A stretch of 64,000 nucleotides of DNA from Kribbella pittospori (GCF_004331465.1 NZ_SJKB01000011.1:204457-268456), one strand, 5' to 3'; counted from the stretch's first letter, positions 41,725-50,798 are shown. The notes: generated by a model from the letters alone, not told the origin. Translations and numbers: made by a program.

Positions 41725-42591
41725 ATGGAACTGATTCCGTTCAGTCTGTGGGGAGACGCCCTGTGGTGTGGTCAGGAGGTCGTGCGGGAGGCTCCGCACG
41801 AGCAGGCGATCCGAAGCCTGTTTCCCGACCCCATCCCAGCGCGTGGCGCAGACTTGGACACCGACGCGGACCTGGTCCCGGAACCGCACAACCGTTTCGA
41901 CCCCCGATCGATCGCCGTACGGGTGCAGGGGAAGGTTGTCGGCTACCTGCCGAGGGACGATGCGCACCGGTACCACCCGGTGTTGTCAGAACTGGTGGCG
42001 CAAGGCCTGCAACCGCAGGTGCCGTGCCACCTGTGGGTCAGTGAGTGGGAACCGGCGGACTGGGACGGCAAGGGCGACCAGGGCACCGAGTTCCATGCCA
42101 GTGTGGCGGTGGCCCTCGGCCAGCCGCACATGCTGGTTCCGGTGAATCTGCCTCCGCCGGGCAGCTTTCACCTGTTGCCGCCCGGCAGCGGCATCGTCGT
42201 ACCGGGCAGTGAGGTGCATCCCGACGTACTCGCACCGTTCTTCCGTGCGGAAGGCGAGTGCTGGGCGTACGGCACCATGCACGCGATCGAGGAGGAGGAC
42301 AGCTTCAACGACCGGCACCGGATCGTGGTCGAGGTGCGGCTGGACGACGAACCGGTCGGACGGCTGAGCCCACGGCTGAGCGCGGAGTTCCTGCCGGCCA
42401 TCCACTACCTCACCGACATGCGTGCCGAGACAGCTGCCCGTGTCGCCGTCCGCGGCGACCGCATCGCATCGGAGGTGATCCTGTACGCGGCGCGGAGTCA
42501 CGACCTCCCGGCAACCTGGCCGGACGGCCTGACCCGCTCCCCAGCCGCGTCCCCAGAGTGGCACTACTGGGCTACCAAGGAAGCCAACTAG
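41725..42591 (+). CDS. HIRAN-domain protein
   Basis: 288 residues. Residues about 35-90 match a HIRAN domain: LVPEPHNRFDPRSIAVRVQG then VVGYLPRDDAHRY. HIRAN domains recognise DNA ends or damaged/stalled DNA and are usually fused to helicases or nucleases. Here the rest of the protein (about 95-288) is unassigned, apart from a second weakly similar segment (IVVEVRLDDEPVGRLSPRLSAEFLPAI) that looks like a degenerate HIRAN repeat. ATG 41725 has GGAGG six bases upstream. Confidence 0.78.
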   Translation: MELIPFSLWGDALWCGQEVVREAPHEQAIRSLFPDPIPARGADLDTDADLVPEPHNRFDPRSIAVRVQGKVVGYLPRDDAHRYHPVLSELVAQGLQPQVPCHLWVSEWEPADWDGKGDQGTEFHASVAVALGQPHMLVPVNLPPPGSFHLLPPGSGIVVPGSEVHPDVLAPFFRAEGECWAYGTMHAIEEEDSFNDRHRIVVEVRLDDEPVGRLSPRLSAEFLPAIHYLTDMRAETAARVAVRGDRIASEVILYAARSHDLPATWPDGLTRSPAASPEWHYWATKEAN

Positions 42592-42598
42592 GCGGCTG

Positions 42599-42633
42599 CG
42601 CAGTACTCACCACGCCCCTGGGTGGGTACTGCG
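42599..42633. terminator. Bidirectional hairpin terminator
   Basis: 13-base arms 42599-42611 and 42621-42633 with one mismatch, between the convergent HIRAN gene and ECF41 sigma gene. Confidence 0.6.
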
Positions 42634-42671
42634 GAGCTACTTGATCGCCGCCGCGCTCGGACGGCACCAGT

Positions 42672-43559
42672 TCAGCGGTTGAGGGTGGTTTCTTCTTCGA
42701 GGTGGGACAACTTCTGCGGGTTGCGGACCACGTAGAGGCCGGAGATGAGGCCGTCGTCGAGGCGTACGGCGACGATCTGCTCGATCTCGCCGTCCTGACG
42801 GAGGAGTAGGGCCGGGGAGCCGTTGACCTGGATCGGCTCGACAGTGAAATCGCCGACGACCTTGGGCAGGCCGGCCGCCAGCAACCGCGCCACGCGATCG
42901 GCTCCGACAATCGGACGCAGGAGGGCCTGCTTGACGCCACCACCGTCACCGAGGAGTACGACGTCCGGCGCCAGCATGTCGACCAGCCGTTGCAGATCGC
43001 CGGTTTCCACCGCCCAACGGAAGGCCTCGAGGGCGCCGCGGGACTCGGCCGGGGACACGGACCCGCGCGGTCGGCGCTCTGCGACGTGAGCCCGGGCCCG
43101 ATGTGCGATCTGGCGGACCGCGGCCGGGGTCTTGTCCACGGCTTCCGCGATCTCGTCGTACTCGAGGGCGAAGACCTCACGCAGTACGAACACCGCCCGC
43201 TCGGTCGGCTTGAGCGTCTCCAGCACGAGCAGCATCGCCATCGAGACGTTGTCGGCGAGCTCGACGTCGTCGGCCACGTCGGGCGCGGTGAGCAGCGGTT
43301 CGGGCAGCCACGGGCCGACGTACGACTCCTTGCGCCGACCGAGCGTCCGCAGCCGGCTCAGCGCCTGCCGACTGGCGATCCGGACCAGGTAGGCCCGCTG
43401 GTCCCGCACCGAGTCGAGGTCCACGCCCACCCAGCGCAACCAGGTCTCCTGCAGCACGTCCTCCGCGTCCGCTGCCGAGCCCAGCAGCTCGTAGGCGACG
43501 GTGAACAGCAGGTTGCGGTGGGCAACGAACGCCTCGGTGGCTGGATCCGGGCCGGCCAT
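42672..43559 (-). CDS. ECF41-family RNA polymerase sigma factor
   Basis: 295 residues. Sigma-2 (FTVAYELLGSAADAEDVLQE) and sigma-4 (LKPTERAVFVLREVFALEYD; TPAAVRQIAHRARAHV) are joined by a linker with the ECF41 signature WLPEPLL. The C-terminal SnoaL-like domain carries DGGGV. ECF41 proteins use this fused domain instead of an anti-sigma factor and typically control an adjacent oxidoreductase, epimerase or carboxymuconolactone decarboxylase gene, as here. ATG 43559 is chosen because AGAGGAG lies 6-7 bases upstream and it sits downstream of the ECF41 promoter; the longer frame would start inside or before that promoter. Confidence 0.93.
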   Translation of the reverse strand: MAGPDPATEAFVAHRNLLFTVAYELLGSAADAEDVLQETWLRWVGVDLDSVRDQRAYLVRIASRQALSRLRTLGRRKESYVGPWLPEPLLTAPDVADDVELADNVSMAMLLVLETLKPTERAVFVLREVFALEYDEIAEAVDKTPAAVRQIAHRARAHVAERRPRGSVSPAESRGALEAFRWAVETGDLQRLVDMLAPDVVLLGDGGGVKQALLRPIVGADRVARLLAAGLPKVVGDFTVEPIQVNGSPALLLRQDGEIEQIVAVRLDDGLISGLYVVRNPQKLSHLEEETTLNR

Positions 43560-43597
43560 GGGTGGCTCCTCTGCGCAGGCAACGGTGTTTTCCATCA

Positions 43598-43624
43598 GAC
43601 ACCGGAGCCGGCCGTTCTGTGACA
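43598..43624 (-). promoter_or_regulatory. ECF41-type autoregulatory promoter
   Basis: Minus strand: TGTCACA (43624-43618), 16 bases, TGTC (43601-43598), about 39 bases upstream of the sigma ATG. The pattern and spacing equal those at 3339-3365. Confidence 0.6.
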
Positions 43625-43659
43625 GTTCTGGTGGGGTGGCCTGCGTCACTTCACCGTGC

Positions 43660-43686
43660 TGTCACGCGGATCGGCCCGTCGGCATC
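43660..43686 (+). promoter_or_regulatory. ECF41-like promoter for the carboxymuconolactone decarboxylase gene
   Basis: TGTCACG (43660-43666), 16 bases, CATC (43683-43686). One mismatch in each element, but identical spacing and 44 bases before the ATG of the target gene. Confidence 0.5.
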
Positions 43687-43729
43687 TTGTGTTCGTCACG
43701 ACCACAACATCAGACCGAAGGACGACACT

Positions 43730-44218
43730 ATGAACGCCCGATTCAACATGATGGAGAACGAGTGGGCCGCCAAGCTCGGCAAGCGCTTCGCCGGCCTGGC
43801 GCTGCTGCTCGAGCAGTCGACGCTGCCGAAGACCGTCCAGTTCCTGGTCCAGATCCGGGCCAGCCAGATCAACGGTTGCGGCTTCTGCATCGACATGCAC
43901 ACCAAGGACGCCACCGCGGCCGGTGAGACCCCGACGCGGCTCAACCTGATCGCCGCGTGGCGTGAGTCCACGGTCTTCACCGAGGCCGAGCGCGTCGCGC
44001 TCGCGTTCACCGAGGAGGGCACCCGGATGGCCGACACCCACCAGGGCGTCTCCGACGAGACCTGGGCGCACGCCCGCAAGCACTACGACGACGACCAGCT
44101 CGCCGCGCTGATCTCCCTGGTCGCCATCATCAACGCGGCCAACCGGATGAACGTCATCCCGCGCACCCCCGGCGGCTCCTACGAGCCCGGCATGTTCGCC
44201 GATTTCATCAAGAACTGA
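43730..44218 (+). CDS. Carboxymuconolactone decarboxylase/AhpD-like protein
   Basis: 162 residues. The AhpD-type active site NGCGFCIDMHTKDA has Cys50-x-x-Cys53 and His57, which indicates a thiol-based peroxidase/disulfide-exchange role rather than lactone decarboxylation. Rich in Ala helices afterwards (LIAAWRESTVFTEAERVALAF). This is the classical genomic partner and target of ECF41 sigma factors. GAAGGA precedes the ATG. Confidence 0.92.
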   Translation: MNARFNMMENEWAAKLGKRFAGLALLLEQSTLPKTVQFLVQIRASQINGCGFCIDMHTKDATAAGETPTRLNLIAAWRESTVFTEAERVALAFTEEGTRMADTHQGVSDETWAHARKHYDDDQLAALISLVAIINAANRMNVIPRTPGGSYEPGMFADFIKN

Positions 44219-44230
44219 GTAGCAAGCAGA

Positions 44231-44264
44231 GCCCGGCTCCGGACCACCTGATCCGGAGCCGGGC
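44231..44264. terminator. Bidirectional hairpin terminator
   Basis: Perfect 13-bp arms (44231-44243 and 44252-44264) with an 8-base loop between the convergent AhpD-like and BBE oxidase genes. Confidence 0.8.
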
Positions 44265-44285
44265 CTGTGCAACCGGCGACTACCC

Positions 44286-45707
44286 CTATCGCCGATCCGA
44301 ACCCGCCGACGGCGGGATGTTCTGGTTGAGCCGGAACAGGTTGGTCGGGTCGTAGGCGTCCTTCACCGCGACGAGCCGCTCGTACGTCGCCGGCGGGTAC
44401 GACGCCCGGACGATGTCCGCGTTCGTCTCACCGGTGAAGTTCACGTACGACGCCGCGTCCGGTCCGAGTGCGGCGCCCGCGGCGCGGGCCCACTGAACCG
44501 CGGTGTCGAAGCCATCGGCGTCCGGAGTCCGCGCGACCACATTGAGGATGTACTCGTGGTCCCGCGTACCGAACGCGGTGGCATCCGCCGGAACCCGGCC
44601 CATCGCCCCACCGAGATGGTGAACGTGGAGCTCGGACACGCCGTTCGGCACCTGACTGTGCGATGAGACCAGCGCGTCGACGGTCGCCGGCCCGAGGTCG
44701 TGGAAGAACGCCGACCGGAAGTAGTTCCGCATACCGCGCGGGAACAGCGGATCGAGCAGCGTCTGCATCGCGTTGTACGGCATCGGACCGAACAGATCGG
44801 CCACCACAGGCGCGAGCTCGCGGAACGGCCGGGTCGCTGCGTCACCATCCTCCGCCTGCCCGGACCACATGCCGAGTACGGCGACGATCGGCTTCCCGTG
44901 CACCTCCTCGGGCAGGAACGGCAACGGCGGTGCGGTGGTGAGGTTGATTGCCAGCGACAACTCGTCCGGTGCCGAGGCCGCTGCCGCGCCGAATCCCCGC
45001 AGTACGTCGGCCGCCTTGTCGCCGGGGTAGAAGACGAGACCGGCGAAGACCGTCGGACCGACCTCGTACGCCTTGAACTCGAACGACGTGACGACGCCGA
45101 AGTTGCCGCCACCGCCACGCAACGCCCAGAGCAGCTCCGGGTTCTCGTCCTCGCTCGTGTGCAGGTACCGGCCGTCCGCCGTGACGATGTCGGCCCCGAC
45201 CAGGTTGTCGCAGGCCAGACCGGCCCGGCGCACCAGCCAGCCGATCCCGCCGCCGAGCGTGAACCCGGCGACACCGGTCGTGGACACCAAACCCCCTGTT
45301 ACAGCCAGGCCGAACGCCTGTGCCTCGGCGTCCACATCTCCCCAGGTGCATCCGCCCTGCGCCACGATGCGGCGCCGGTCAGGGTCGATCCGTACTGCGT
45401 TCATCGGGGACAGGTCGATCACCAGTCCACCGTCCGTGGTCGAGAAGCCGGGGATGCTGTGGCCGCCGCCCCGGACGGCCAGTGTGAGCCCCTCGCTCCG
45501 GGCGAACTCGACGGCCCGGATGACGTCGGCCACCCCGCGGCACCGCACGATGAGTGCGGGTCTCTTGTCGTGCGCGGCGTTCCAGATCGACCGTGCCTCG
45601 TCGTACGTAGGGTCGGTCGGGCGGACCAGCTCGCCACGAAGTCCCTCGGCGAGCTCGCCGAGCGTGGCCTCCCCGAGCGTGTCCTGCCGCGCTTGCGTCG
45701 TTGTCAT
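44286..45707 (-). CDS. FAD-binding oxidoreductase, berberine-bridge-enzyme-like
   Basis: 473 residues. PCMH FAD-binding domain with RGGGHSIPG (His83, probable covalent FAD site), VTGGLVSTTGVAGFTLGGG and RGGGGNFGVVTSFEF. The C-terminus has the BBE motif YDPTNLFRLNQNI. It resembles the FAD oxidases of antibiotic and sugar metabolism. A GGAGT ribosome-binding site precedes ATG 45707. It lies 85 bases downstream of the BTAD-domain regulator on the same strand and may be its target or share its transcript. Confidence 0.9.
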   Translation of the reverse strand: MTTTQARQDTLGEATLGELAEGLRGELVRPTDPTYDEARSIWNAAHDKRPALIVRCRGVADVIRAVEFARSEGLTLAVRGGGHSIPGFSTTDGGLVIDLSPMNAVRIDPDRRRIVAQGGCTWGDVDAEAQAFGLAVTGGLVSTTGVAGFTLGGGIGWLVRRAGLACDNLVGADIVTADGRYLHTSEDENPELLWALRGGGGNFGVVTSFEFKAYEVGPTVFAGLVFYPGDKAADVLRGFGAAAASAPDELSLAINLTTAPPLPFLPEEVHGKPIVAVLGMWSGQAEDGDAATRPFRELAPVVADLFGPMPYNAMQTLLDPLFPRGMRNYFRSAFFHDLGPATVDALVSSHSQVPNGVSELHVHHLGGAMGRVPADATAFGTRDHEYILNVVARTPDADGFDTAVQWARAAGAALGPDAASYVNFTGETNADIVRASYPPATYERLVAVKDAYDPTNLFRLNQNIPPSAGSDRR

Positions 45708-45792
45708 CGCTACTCCTGATTCGTCCTGCCCAGGAGGTTTTCCTGGACAACACGACGCTAGGAAGACGGCCTTCGCAGTGGCTTAGCGTGCC

Positions 45793-48700
45793 TTAGCGCG
45801 CCGTGAGCGGACGCAGCGGGAGGGCGGCCGCACGCGCCGTACCGATGTGGCAGCCCAGCCGGGCGAACAGTTCGGACGCTGCCCGGCCGTGTCTGGCCAG
45901 TGTCTCGGTGTCACCGTCCTCTTGGGCGAGTTCGGCGGCGAGGAGCCGTATCCACGCCTCGAGGCGCAGATACCCCTGCGGATGGAAGGCCTCGATCACC
46001 TGTTCCGCGACAAGCCGGGCGGCGTTCCGTTCGCCGGCGAAGAGTTCGACGATGACGAGGTTCAGCAGCGCGCCGGCCGCGCCGGATACGTCGTCGACGG
46101 CCTCGCCGCGATCGACGGCGATGCGGGTGAGACGTCGTCCGGCTGAGGCGTCACCGGCCGCTGCGGACAGCAGCCCGAGGTTGGCCAGACTGAGGTTCTC
46201 CGCGCGGCGATCTCCCAGTTGCTCGCGGATCCGCAGCGCTTCGCGGAGATGCTCCTCGGCCGGTTCGAACAGTCCCTGGTCGCGCTCGATGCACCCCAGA
46301 TGGTTGAGAGCGTGGCCGAGCCCGGCCGCGTCGTCGATGCCGGCGAACGTGTCGACCGACCGTCGTACGGCGTCCAGCGCGGCGTCCAGGTCGCCTGCCA
46401 GCCGATGGGCGTCAGCGAAGGCGGACAGAGCGTAGCCGCGGCCCTGTACGGCGCCGACCCGTCGGCCGAGCAGGAAGGTCTCCTCGAACACCGGCACCAG
46501 CGATCCGTCGACGGGCGCGAGCGGCATACACATCGTGACGGCGGGGAAGAACGGGACAGCGGTCACGTCGATGAGACTCAGCCGCCGCAGACACTCGGCA
46601 AACCGTTCCTGCGCGGGTACGACGTCCTCCCGGAACAACGCGGCCATCGCGGCCAGCCCGCGGGCGGCAGCGGCCACGGGTGCCGCCGCCAGGAAGTCGG
46701 CCCGGACCAGCCCGTTTGCGGCGATCTGCTCGATTTCATTGAGGTCTCCGCTACCGAGCAGCAGAGTGCCGCGCAGTACCTGGGCGGACACGACGGCGGC
46801 AGGGTCGTCGGACTGCGCGGCGACCGCGACCGCCTCGTCTCCGAGACCGGGGAGTCGGTCGCTCAGACCTCTCCGGGCATCGAGGGTCGCCAGCGCGAAG
46901 TACGCCCGCTCCCGCTCCGGGGACGGTGGGGCGGGCGCCTCGAGAATGCGCTCGAGCCAGCCGGCTCCTTCGGCGAAGTGACCGCGTGCCAGCCAGTACT
47001 GCGACAGGCTCACTCCGAGCAGCAGGGCTCGTTCGTGATCGTGGTGGAGGGCCCAGGCGAGTGCGGCGCGAAGGTTGTCGTGGTCGGCGTCCAGCAACTG
47101 CGGGCGTTCGACGACAACACCGGCTCGTTCGGGGTCCTGGTCGGATGCCAGTTCCAGGAAGTGCCGGCAGTGAGCGGCCTCCAGCGGTCCGATCTCCCGG
47201 GCGGCGACGAGCCGCTCCCGCGCGAACTGCCGGATGGTGTCCAGCAGGCGGTAGCGGGAGCGAGGGCCGTCGTGGTCGACCACCAGCAGGGACTTGTCGA
47301 CCAGGCGGCCGAGGTAGTCCAGCACCGTCGGACCGGGGATCCGCTCGTCCGCGCACACCTGCTCGGCGGACGGGAGGGAGAAGCTGCCTGCGAACACCGC
47401 GAGCCGGCGGAACAGCACCTGCTCGTCGTCCGACAGCAAGGCGTGGCTCCATTCGAGCGCCGCACGCAACGTCGCATGGCGGGTGATCTCGCCGTGCCGG
47501 CTCAGCAGGGGGAGCGCTTCACCGAGGCGCTCTGCGATCTCCGCCGGCTCGAGGTGCGAGGCGCGCGCGGCGGCGAGCTCGAGTGCGAGCGGGATGCCGT
47601 CGAGACAGCGGCAGATCTCGACGACGGCGCTGGCGTTGTCCGCGTCGAGGACGAAGCCGGGCCGGACGTCCTGGGCGCGCTCGACGAAGAGGCGTACGGA
47701 TGCCAGGGTCCCGAGTCGGTCGAGATCATCGGTATCCGCTGGCTCCGGGAGCTCGAGTGAAGGGACGCGGAAGGTCACCTCGCCTGGAGCGTGCAGTGGC
47801 TCTCGGCTCGTTGCGAGGACGGTGACGCCGGGGCAACCTCGCAGTACTGCGCTGACGAGTCCGGCGCAGGCGGGGAGCAGGTGCTCGCAGTTGTCGAGCA
47901 CGAGGAGGAGGTTCCGGGGAGCCAGGCGGGTGATCAGTGTGCGCAGGGAATCCGAGCCTGCTGCGGGGTCCAGCCCGAGTGCGGCCGCGACGGTGTCCGC
48001 GACGAGGTGCGGATCCGCCACTGGTACGAGGTCGGCGATCCAGACTCCGTCGGCGTACTCATGCAGTCGGCGAGCGGCCTCCTCGGCGAGCCTGGTCTTG
48101 CCGGCACCGCCCACGCCGGTGAGCGTGACCAGCCGGCCTCGCTCCAGCAGGCGGTGTACGTCGGCGATCTCGCGCTCGCGGCCGACGAAGCTCGTCAACG
48201 CCGGCGCGAGGTTGTGCCGGACCGTCGTCGGTGGGTCGTCGACTGTGACGCTGCCGGTCAGCAGGTCGCGGTACACCCGCTGCGTCTCAGGGTCCGGATC
48301 GGTGCCGTACGTCGTACGCAGTTCGCCACGCAACCGCTCGTACTGTGCGAGCGCCTCGGACAGCCGGCCCATCGTCGTATGGCGTCGCATCAGGCTGCGG
48401 ACGGCGCGTTCGTGCAGCGGGTCGATGGCGAGCGCGCGCTGCAGGGCATCGAGAGCCTCCACGTCCTCTCCGGCCTCGGCAGCCGCGTCCGCTAGGTCGA
48501 CGAGGAGGTCGCAGTAGGTTGCCCGGAGTTCCTCGCGCGGCCGCGCGGCCCAGTCCTCGAAGCGATCCTCGGGGAGGAGGTCGCCGCCGTACGCCGCGAC
48601 CGCGGCGCGCAGGTCAGCGAGAGCGCCGCTCTCACGAGAGAGCGCCGCTAACTTTTCGAACGTCCGGACGTCGACCTCGACGGTGCGGTTGGCCCGCAGT

Positions 48701-48981
48701 ACTACGAAGTCGTCGCGCAGCTCGAGCAGGCCGTCGCTCGACCCGTCGCCGGCGAGCACCCGGCGGGCGACGTACAACGCCTGATGGAGATTGTTGACCG
48801 CGGACGTCGGCGCTCGATCCGGCCACAAGGCCTCGAGCAGCACGTCCCGGTGCAGCCGCTGATCCCGCGTCAGCGCCAGCATCTTGACCAGCGTCCGCGC
48901 CTTCCGCAGACGCCAAGCCCGGCCATCGACGGGCAACTGCCCGCGATCGACCCCAAAGCCCCCAAGCAGCCGGATCCGCAC
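45793..48981 (-). CDS. BTAD/NB-ARC/TPR transcriptional regulator (AfsR/SARP-like)
   Basis: 1062 residues. N-terminal OmpR-type winged helix (about 1-95; LRKARTLVKMLALTRDQRLHRD, LLEALWP), the bacterial transcriptional activation domain (about 100-245), then an NB-ARC-type ATPase with Walker A GVGGAGKT (289-296) and Walker B LLLVLDN (Asp363). The second half is helical, TPR-like (about 600-1050). Such SARP-type activators switch on secondary-metabolite or neighbouring oxidoreductase genes. GTG 48981 is preceded by GAGGGTGAG. The downstream BBE oxidase is the obvious local candidate target. Confidence 0.9.
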   Translation of the reverse strand: MRIRLLGGFGVDRGQLPVDGRAWRLRKARTLVKMLALTRDQRLHRDVLLEALWPDRAPTSAVNNLHQALYVARRVLAGDGSSDGLLELRDDFVVLRANRTVEVDVRTFEKLAALSRESGALADLRAAVAAYGGDLLPEDRFEDWAARPREELRATYCDLLVDLADAAAEAGEDVEALDALQRALAIDPLHERAVRSLMRRHTTMGRLSEALAQYERLRGELRTTYGTDPDPETQRVYRDLLTGSVTVDDPPTTVRHNLAPALTSFVGREREIADVHRLLERGRLVTLTGVGGAGKTRLAEEAARRLHEYADGVWIADLVPVADPHLVADTVAAALGLDPAAGSDSLRTLITRLAPRNLLLVLDNCEHLLPACAGLVSAVLRGCPGVTVLATSREPLHAPGEVTFRVPSLELPEPADTDDLDRLGTLASVRLFVERAQDVRPGFVLDADNASAVVEICRCLDGIPLALELAAARASHLEPAEIAERLGEALPLLSRHGEITRHATLRAALEWSHALLSDDEQVLFRRLAVFAGSFSLPSAEQVCADERIPGPTVLDYLGRLVDKSLLVVDHDGPRSRYRLLDTIRQFARERLVAAREIGPLEAAHCRHFLELASDQDPERAGVVVERPQLLDADHDNLRAALAWALHHDHERALLLGVSLSQYWLARGHFAEGAGWLERILEAPAPPSPERERAYFALATLDARRGLSDRLPGLGDEAVAVAAQSDDPAAVVSAQVLRGTLLLGSGDLNEIEQIAANGLVRADFLAAAPVAAAARGLAAMAALFREDVVPAQERFAECLRRLSLIDVTAVPFFPAVTMCMPLAPVDGSLVPVFEETFLLGRRVGAVQGRGYALSAFADAHRLAGDLDAALDAVRRSVDTFAGIDDAAGLGHALNHLGCIERDQGLFEPAEEHLREALRIREQLGDRRAENLSLANLGLLSAAAGDASAGRRLTRIAVDRGEAVDDVSGAAGALLNLVIVELFAGERNAARLVAEQVIEAFHPQGYLRLEAWIRLLAAELAQEDGDTETLARHGRAASELFARLGCHIGTARAAALPLRPLTAR

Positions 48982-49046
48982 CTCACCCTCCCCGAAAGAG
49001 CGTAAACACGAAACTGCCCCCGAGCACCTGTGGTTTTCTGGGCGAC

Positions 49047-49526
49047 GTGACTGACGAGGCTCATTTCACCGCGAAGTTCCCGACCAAACGGATGGCGGCC
49101 GACTGCCTGTTCACGGACCAGGCAGGGCGGTTGCTGGTGCTCGATCCGCCGTACAAGCCGACCTGGGACCTGCCTGGTGGTGCGGTCGAACAGGACGAGT
49201 CGCCACGGCGGGCTGCCCAGCGCGAGGTGGAGGAGGAGATCGGGCTCGTGGTGGAACCTGGGGCGCTGCTCGCTGTGGATTGGGTGCCGCAGTTCGGGGA
49301 CTTCACTGAGGTGGTCGCGTTCATCTTCGATGGCGGCGTACTCACGCCGTCCGAGATTGACCGCATCGCTCTCGACCCCACCGAAGCGAGTGCGATTCGT
49401 TTCGTGCAGTTGGCTGAGGCCGAGCAACTGCTCGACTCCAACCAGTACGCCCGGGTCGCAGCCGCGCTGGATTCCCTTGCCTTGTCTACGACCGCCTACC
49501 TGGAGAACGGGTCGGCGCCTCTGTGA
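49047..49526 (+). CDS. NUDIX hydrolase
   Basis: 159 residues. A complete Nudix box GGAVEQDESPRRAAQREVEEEIG (positions about 45-67) fits GX5EX7REUXEEXGU, so the metal-binding Glu residues are all present. It hydrolyses a nucleoside diphosphate linked to another group; the substrate is not deducible. GTG start at 49047; divergent from the BTAD regulator. Confidence 0.88.
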   Translation: MTDEAHFTAKFPTKRMAADCLFTDQAGRLLVLDPPYKPTWDLPGGAVEQDESPRRAAQREVEEEIGLVVEPGALLAVDWVPQFGDFTEVVAFIFDGGVLTPSEIDRIALDPTEASAIRFVQLAEAEQLLDSNQYARVAAALDSLALSTTAYLENGSAPL

Positions 49527-49544
49527 GTTCGGGAGAATGGTCGT

Positions 49545-49952
49545 GTGTCGGCTGCGTGGTGGTCTGTGGTGGCGGGTGTTGTTGGTGGCGTGCTGCTGCT
49601 CTGGCTCGCGCTGATCGCCGCGCTGTGGATCGGCCGGCCGGACGAACTGCGCGTCCGTGAAGCTCTGCGTCTGCTGCCCGATCTGGTCCGGCTCCTGCGT
49701 CGCCTCGCCGCTGATCCGACGCTGCCTCGTGGGGTGCGGGTCCGGCTTTGGCTCTTGCTCGCGTACCTCGCGCTGCCGTTCGACCTGGTGCCCGACTTCA
49801 TCCCGGTGATCGGGTACGCCGACGACGCGGTGATCGTCGCGTTCGCCCTCCGCTCAGTCACCCGCCGGGCAGGCACCGAGGCCCTCGACCGCCACTGGCC
49901 CGGATCCCCCAACGCCCTAGCCGCCATCCGCCGCCTCGCCCGACTCCCCTGA
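49545..49952 (+). CDS. DUF1232 (YkvA-like) membrane protein
   Basis: 135 residues. One strong N-terminal membrane segment (VVAGVVGGVLLLWLALIAALWI), then the DUF1232 signature YLALPFDLVPDFIPVIGYADDA. Function unknown; the family is widespread. The GTG start lies 18 bases after the NUDIX stop, so the genes may be co-transcribed. Its 3' end is the first unit of a tandem repeat. Confidence 0.82.
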   Translation: MSAAWWSVVAGVVGGVLLLWLALIAALWIGRPDELRVREALRLLPDLVRLLRRLAADPTLPRGVRVRLWLLLAYLALPFDLVPDFIPVIGYADDAVIVAFALRSVTRRAGTEALDRHWPGSPNALAAIRRLARLP

Positions 49953-50060
49953 CGTCCGTCCGCCGCCTCGCCGGGATCCTCTGAGGCGTGGCCGCCATCC
50001 GCCACCTCGCCCCGATCCTCCGACGGCGTGGCCGCTGTCCGAGGCCTCGCCAGGTTCCGA
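49927..50060. repeat. Imperfect tandem repeat beginning in the DUF1232 3' end
   Basis: Units starting TCCGCCGCCTCGCC or variants at 49927, 49959, 49998 and 50038 (spacing 32, 39, 40). Between them CGATCCTC and GCGTGGCCGC recur. The first unit encodes the last residues of the protein; later units are non-coding, suggesting slippage duplication of the gene end. Confidence 0.55.
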
Positions 50061-50091
50061 CTGTCGGTGGTGGCGGTTAGTGTGCCGGGTC

Positions 50092-50739
50092 GTGATGGAT
50101 GCTTCGTTTGCTGCCGCCCTGCGGGACTCGTACGACGCTCTTGCTTCCGAGCACGCCGACGTCGTGGCGTCCGATCTGGATGACAGGCCCCTCGACCGTG
50201 CGCTGTTCGCCGCCTTCGCGGAGCTGGTACGGGCCGGCGGCAACGATCTTGTCGCCGATGTTGGCTGTGGACCGGGCCGGGTGACGATCCTGCTGTCGGA
50301 GTTGGGGCTGGATGCGTTCGGCATCGACGTGTCGCCCGGGATGCTGGCGTTGGCTCGTCGTACCCACCCGCACCTCCGGTTCGAGGAGGGTTCGATGCTG
50401 GCGATGGACCTTCCGGATGCAGCCCTCGGCGGACTGCTCGCCTACTACTCGATCATCCACATCCCGTGGGACCAGCGCCCACAACTCTTCGCCGAATTCC
50501 ACCGAGTCCTCGCACCAGGCGGCGTACTCATGCTCGCCTTCCAGATCGGCACCGAACACAACCACCGCACCGAATTCTTAAGCACCCCCATCTCCATCAC
50601 CTGGTACCGCCAACAACCCACCGACCTGGCCACCCTCCTACAAGCCGCCGGCTTCACCCCCTGGACCACCACAATCCGCGAACCCCAGGACACGGAGACC
50701 ACACCCCACGGCTACCTCATCGCCCGCAAACCCATTTAG
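50092..50739 (+). CDS. Class I SAM-dependent methyltransferase
   Basis: 215 residues. Motif I is DVGCGPGR (about 61-68), followed by FGIDVSPGMLALAR with the acidic residue that binds the SAM ribose, and LMLAFQIGTEH after the LAPGGV strand. Small-molecule methylase; the substrate is unknown. GTG 50092 and ATG 50095 are adjacent starts. The last 80 codons use C-ending codons far more than the first half. Confidence 0.85.
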   Translation: MMDASFAAALRDSYDALASEHADVVASDLDDRPLDRALFAAFAELVRAGGNDLVADVGCGPGRVTILLSELGLDAFGIDVSPGMLALARRTHPHLRFEEGSMLAMDLPDAALGGLLAYYSIIHIPWDQRPQLFAEFHRVLAPGGVLMLAFQIGTEHNHRTEFLSTPISITWYRQQPTDLATLLQAAGFTPWTTTIREPQDTETTPHGYLIARKPI

Positions 50740-50798
50740 TCGGGCTGCTTGATCAAATCGGTGTGTGTCGGGACGGGGTGTTGCCGGATGATGCTGTC

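Noticed and set aside
44843..45351. Overlapping genes on both strands inside the BBE oxidase
   Set aside because: The frames have atypical composition and no recognisable domain; the oxidase explains the region.
49927..50060. CRISPR-like or tRNA-like repeat after the DUF1232 gene
   Set aside because: Copies are imperfect, start in coding sequence and have no unique spacers or cloverleaf.
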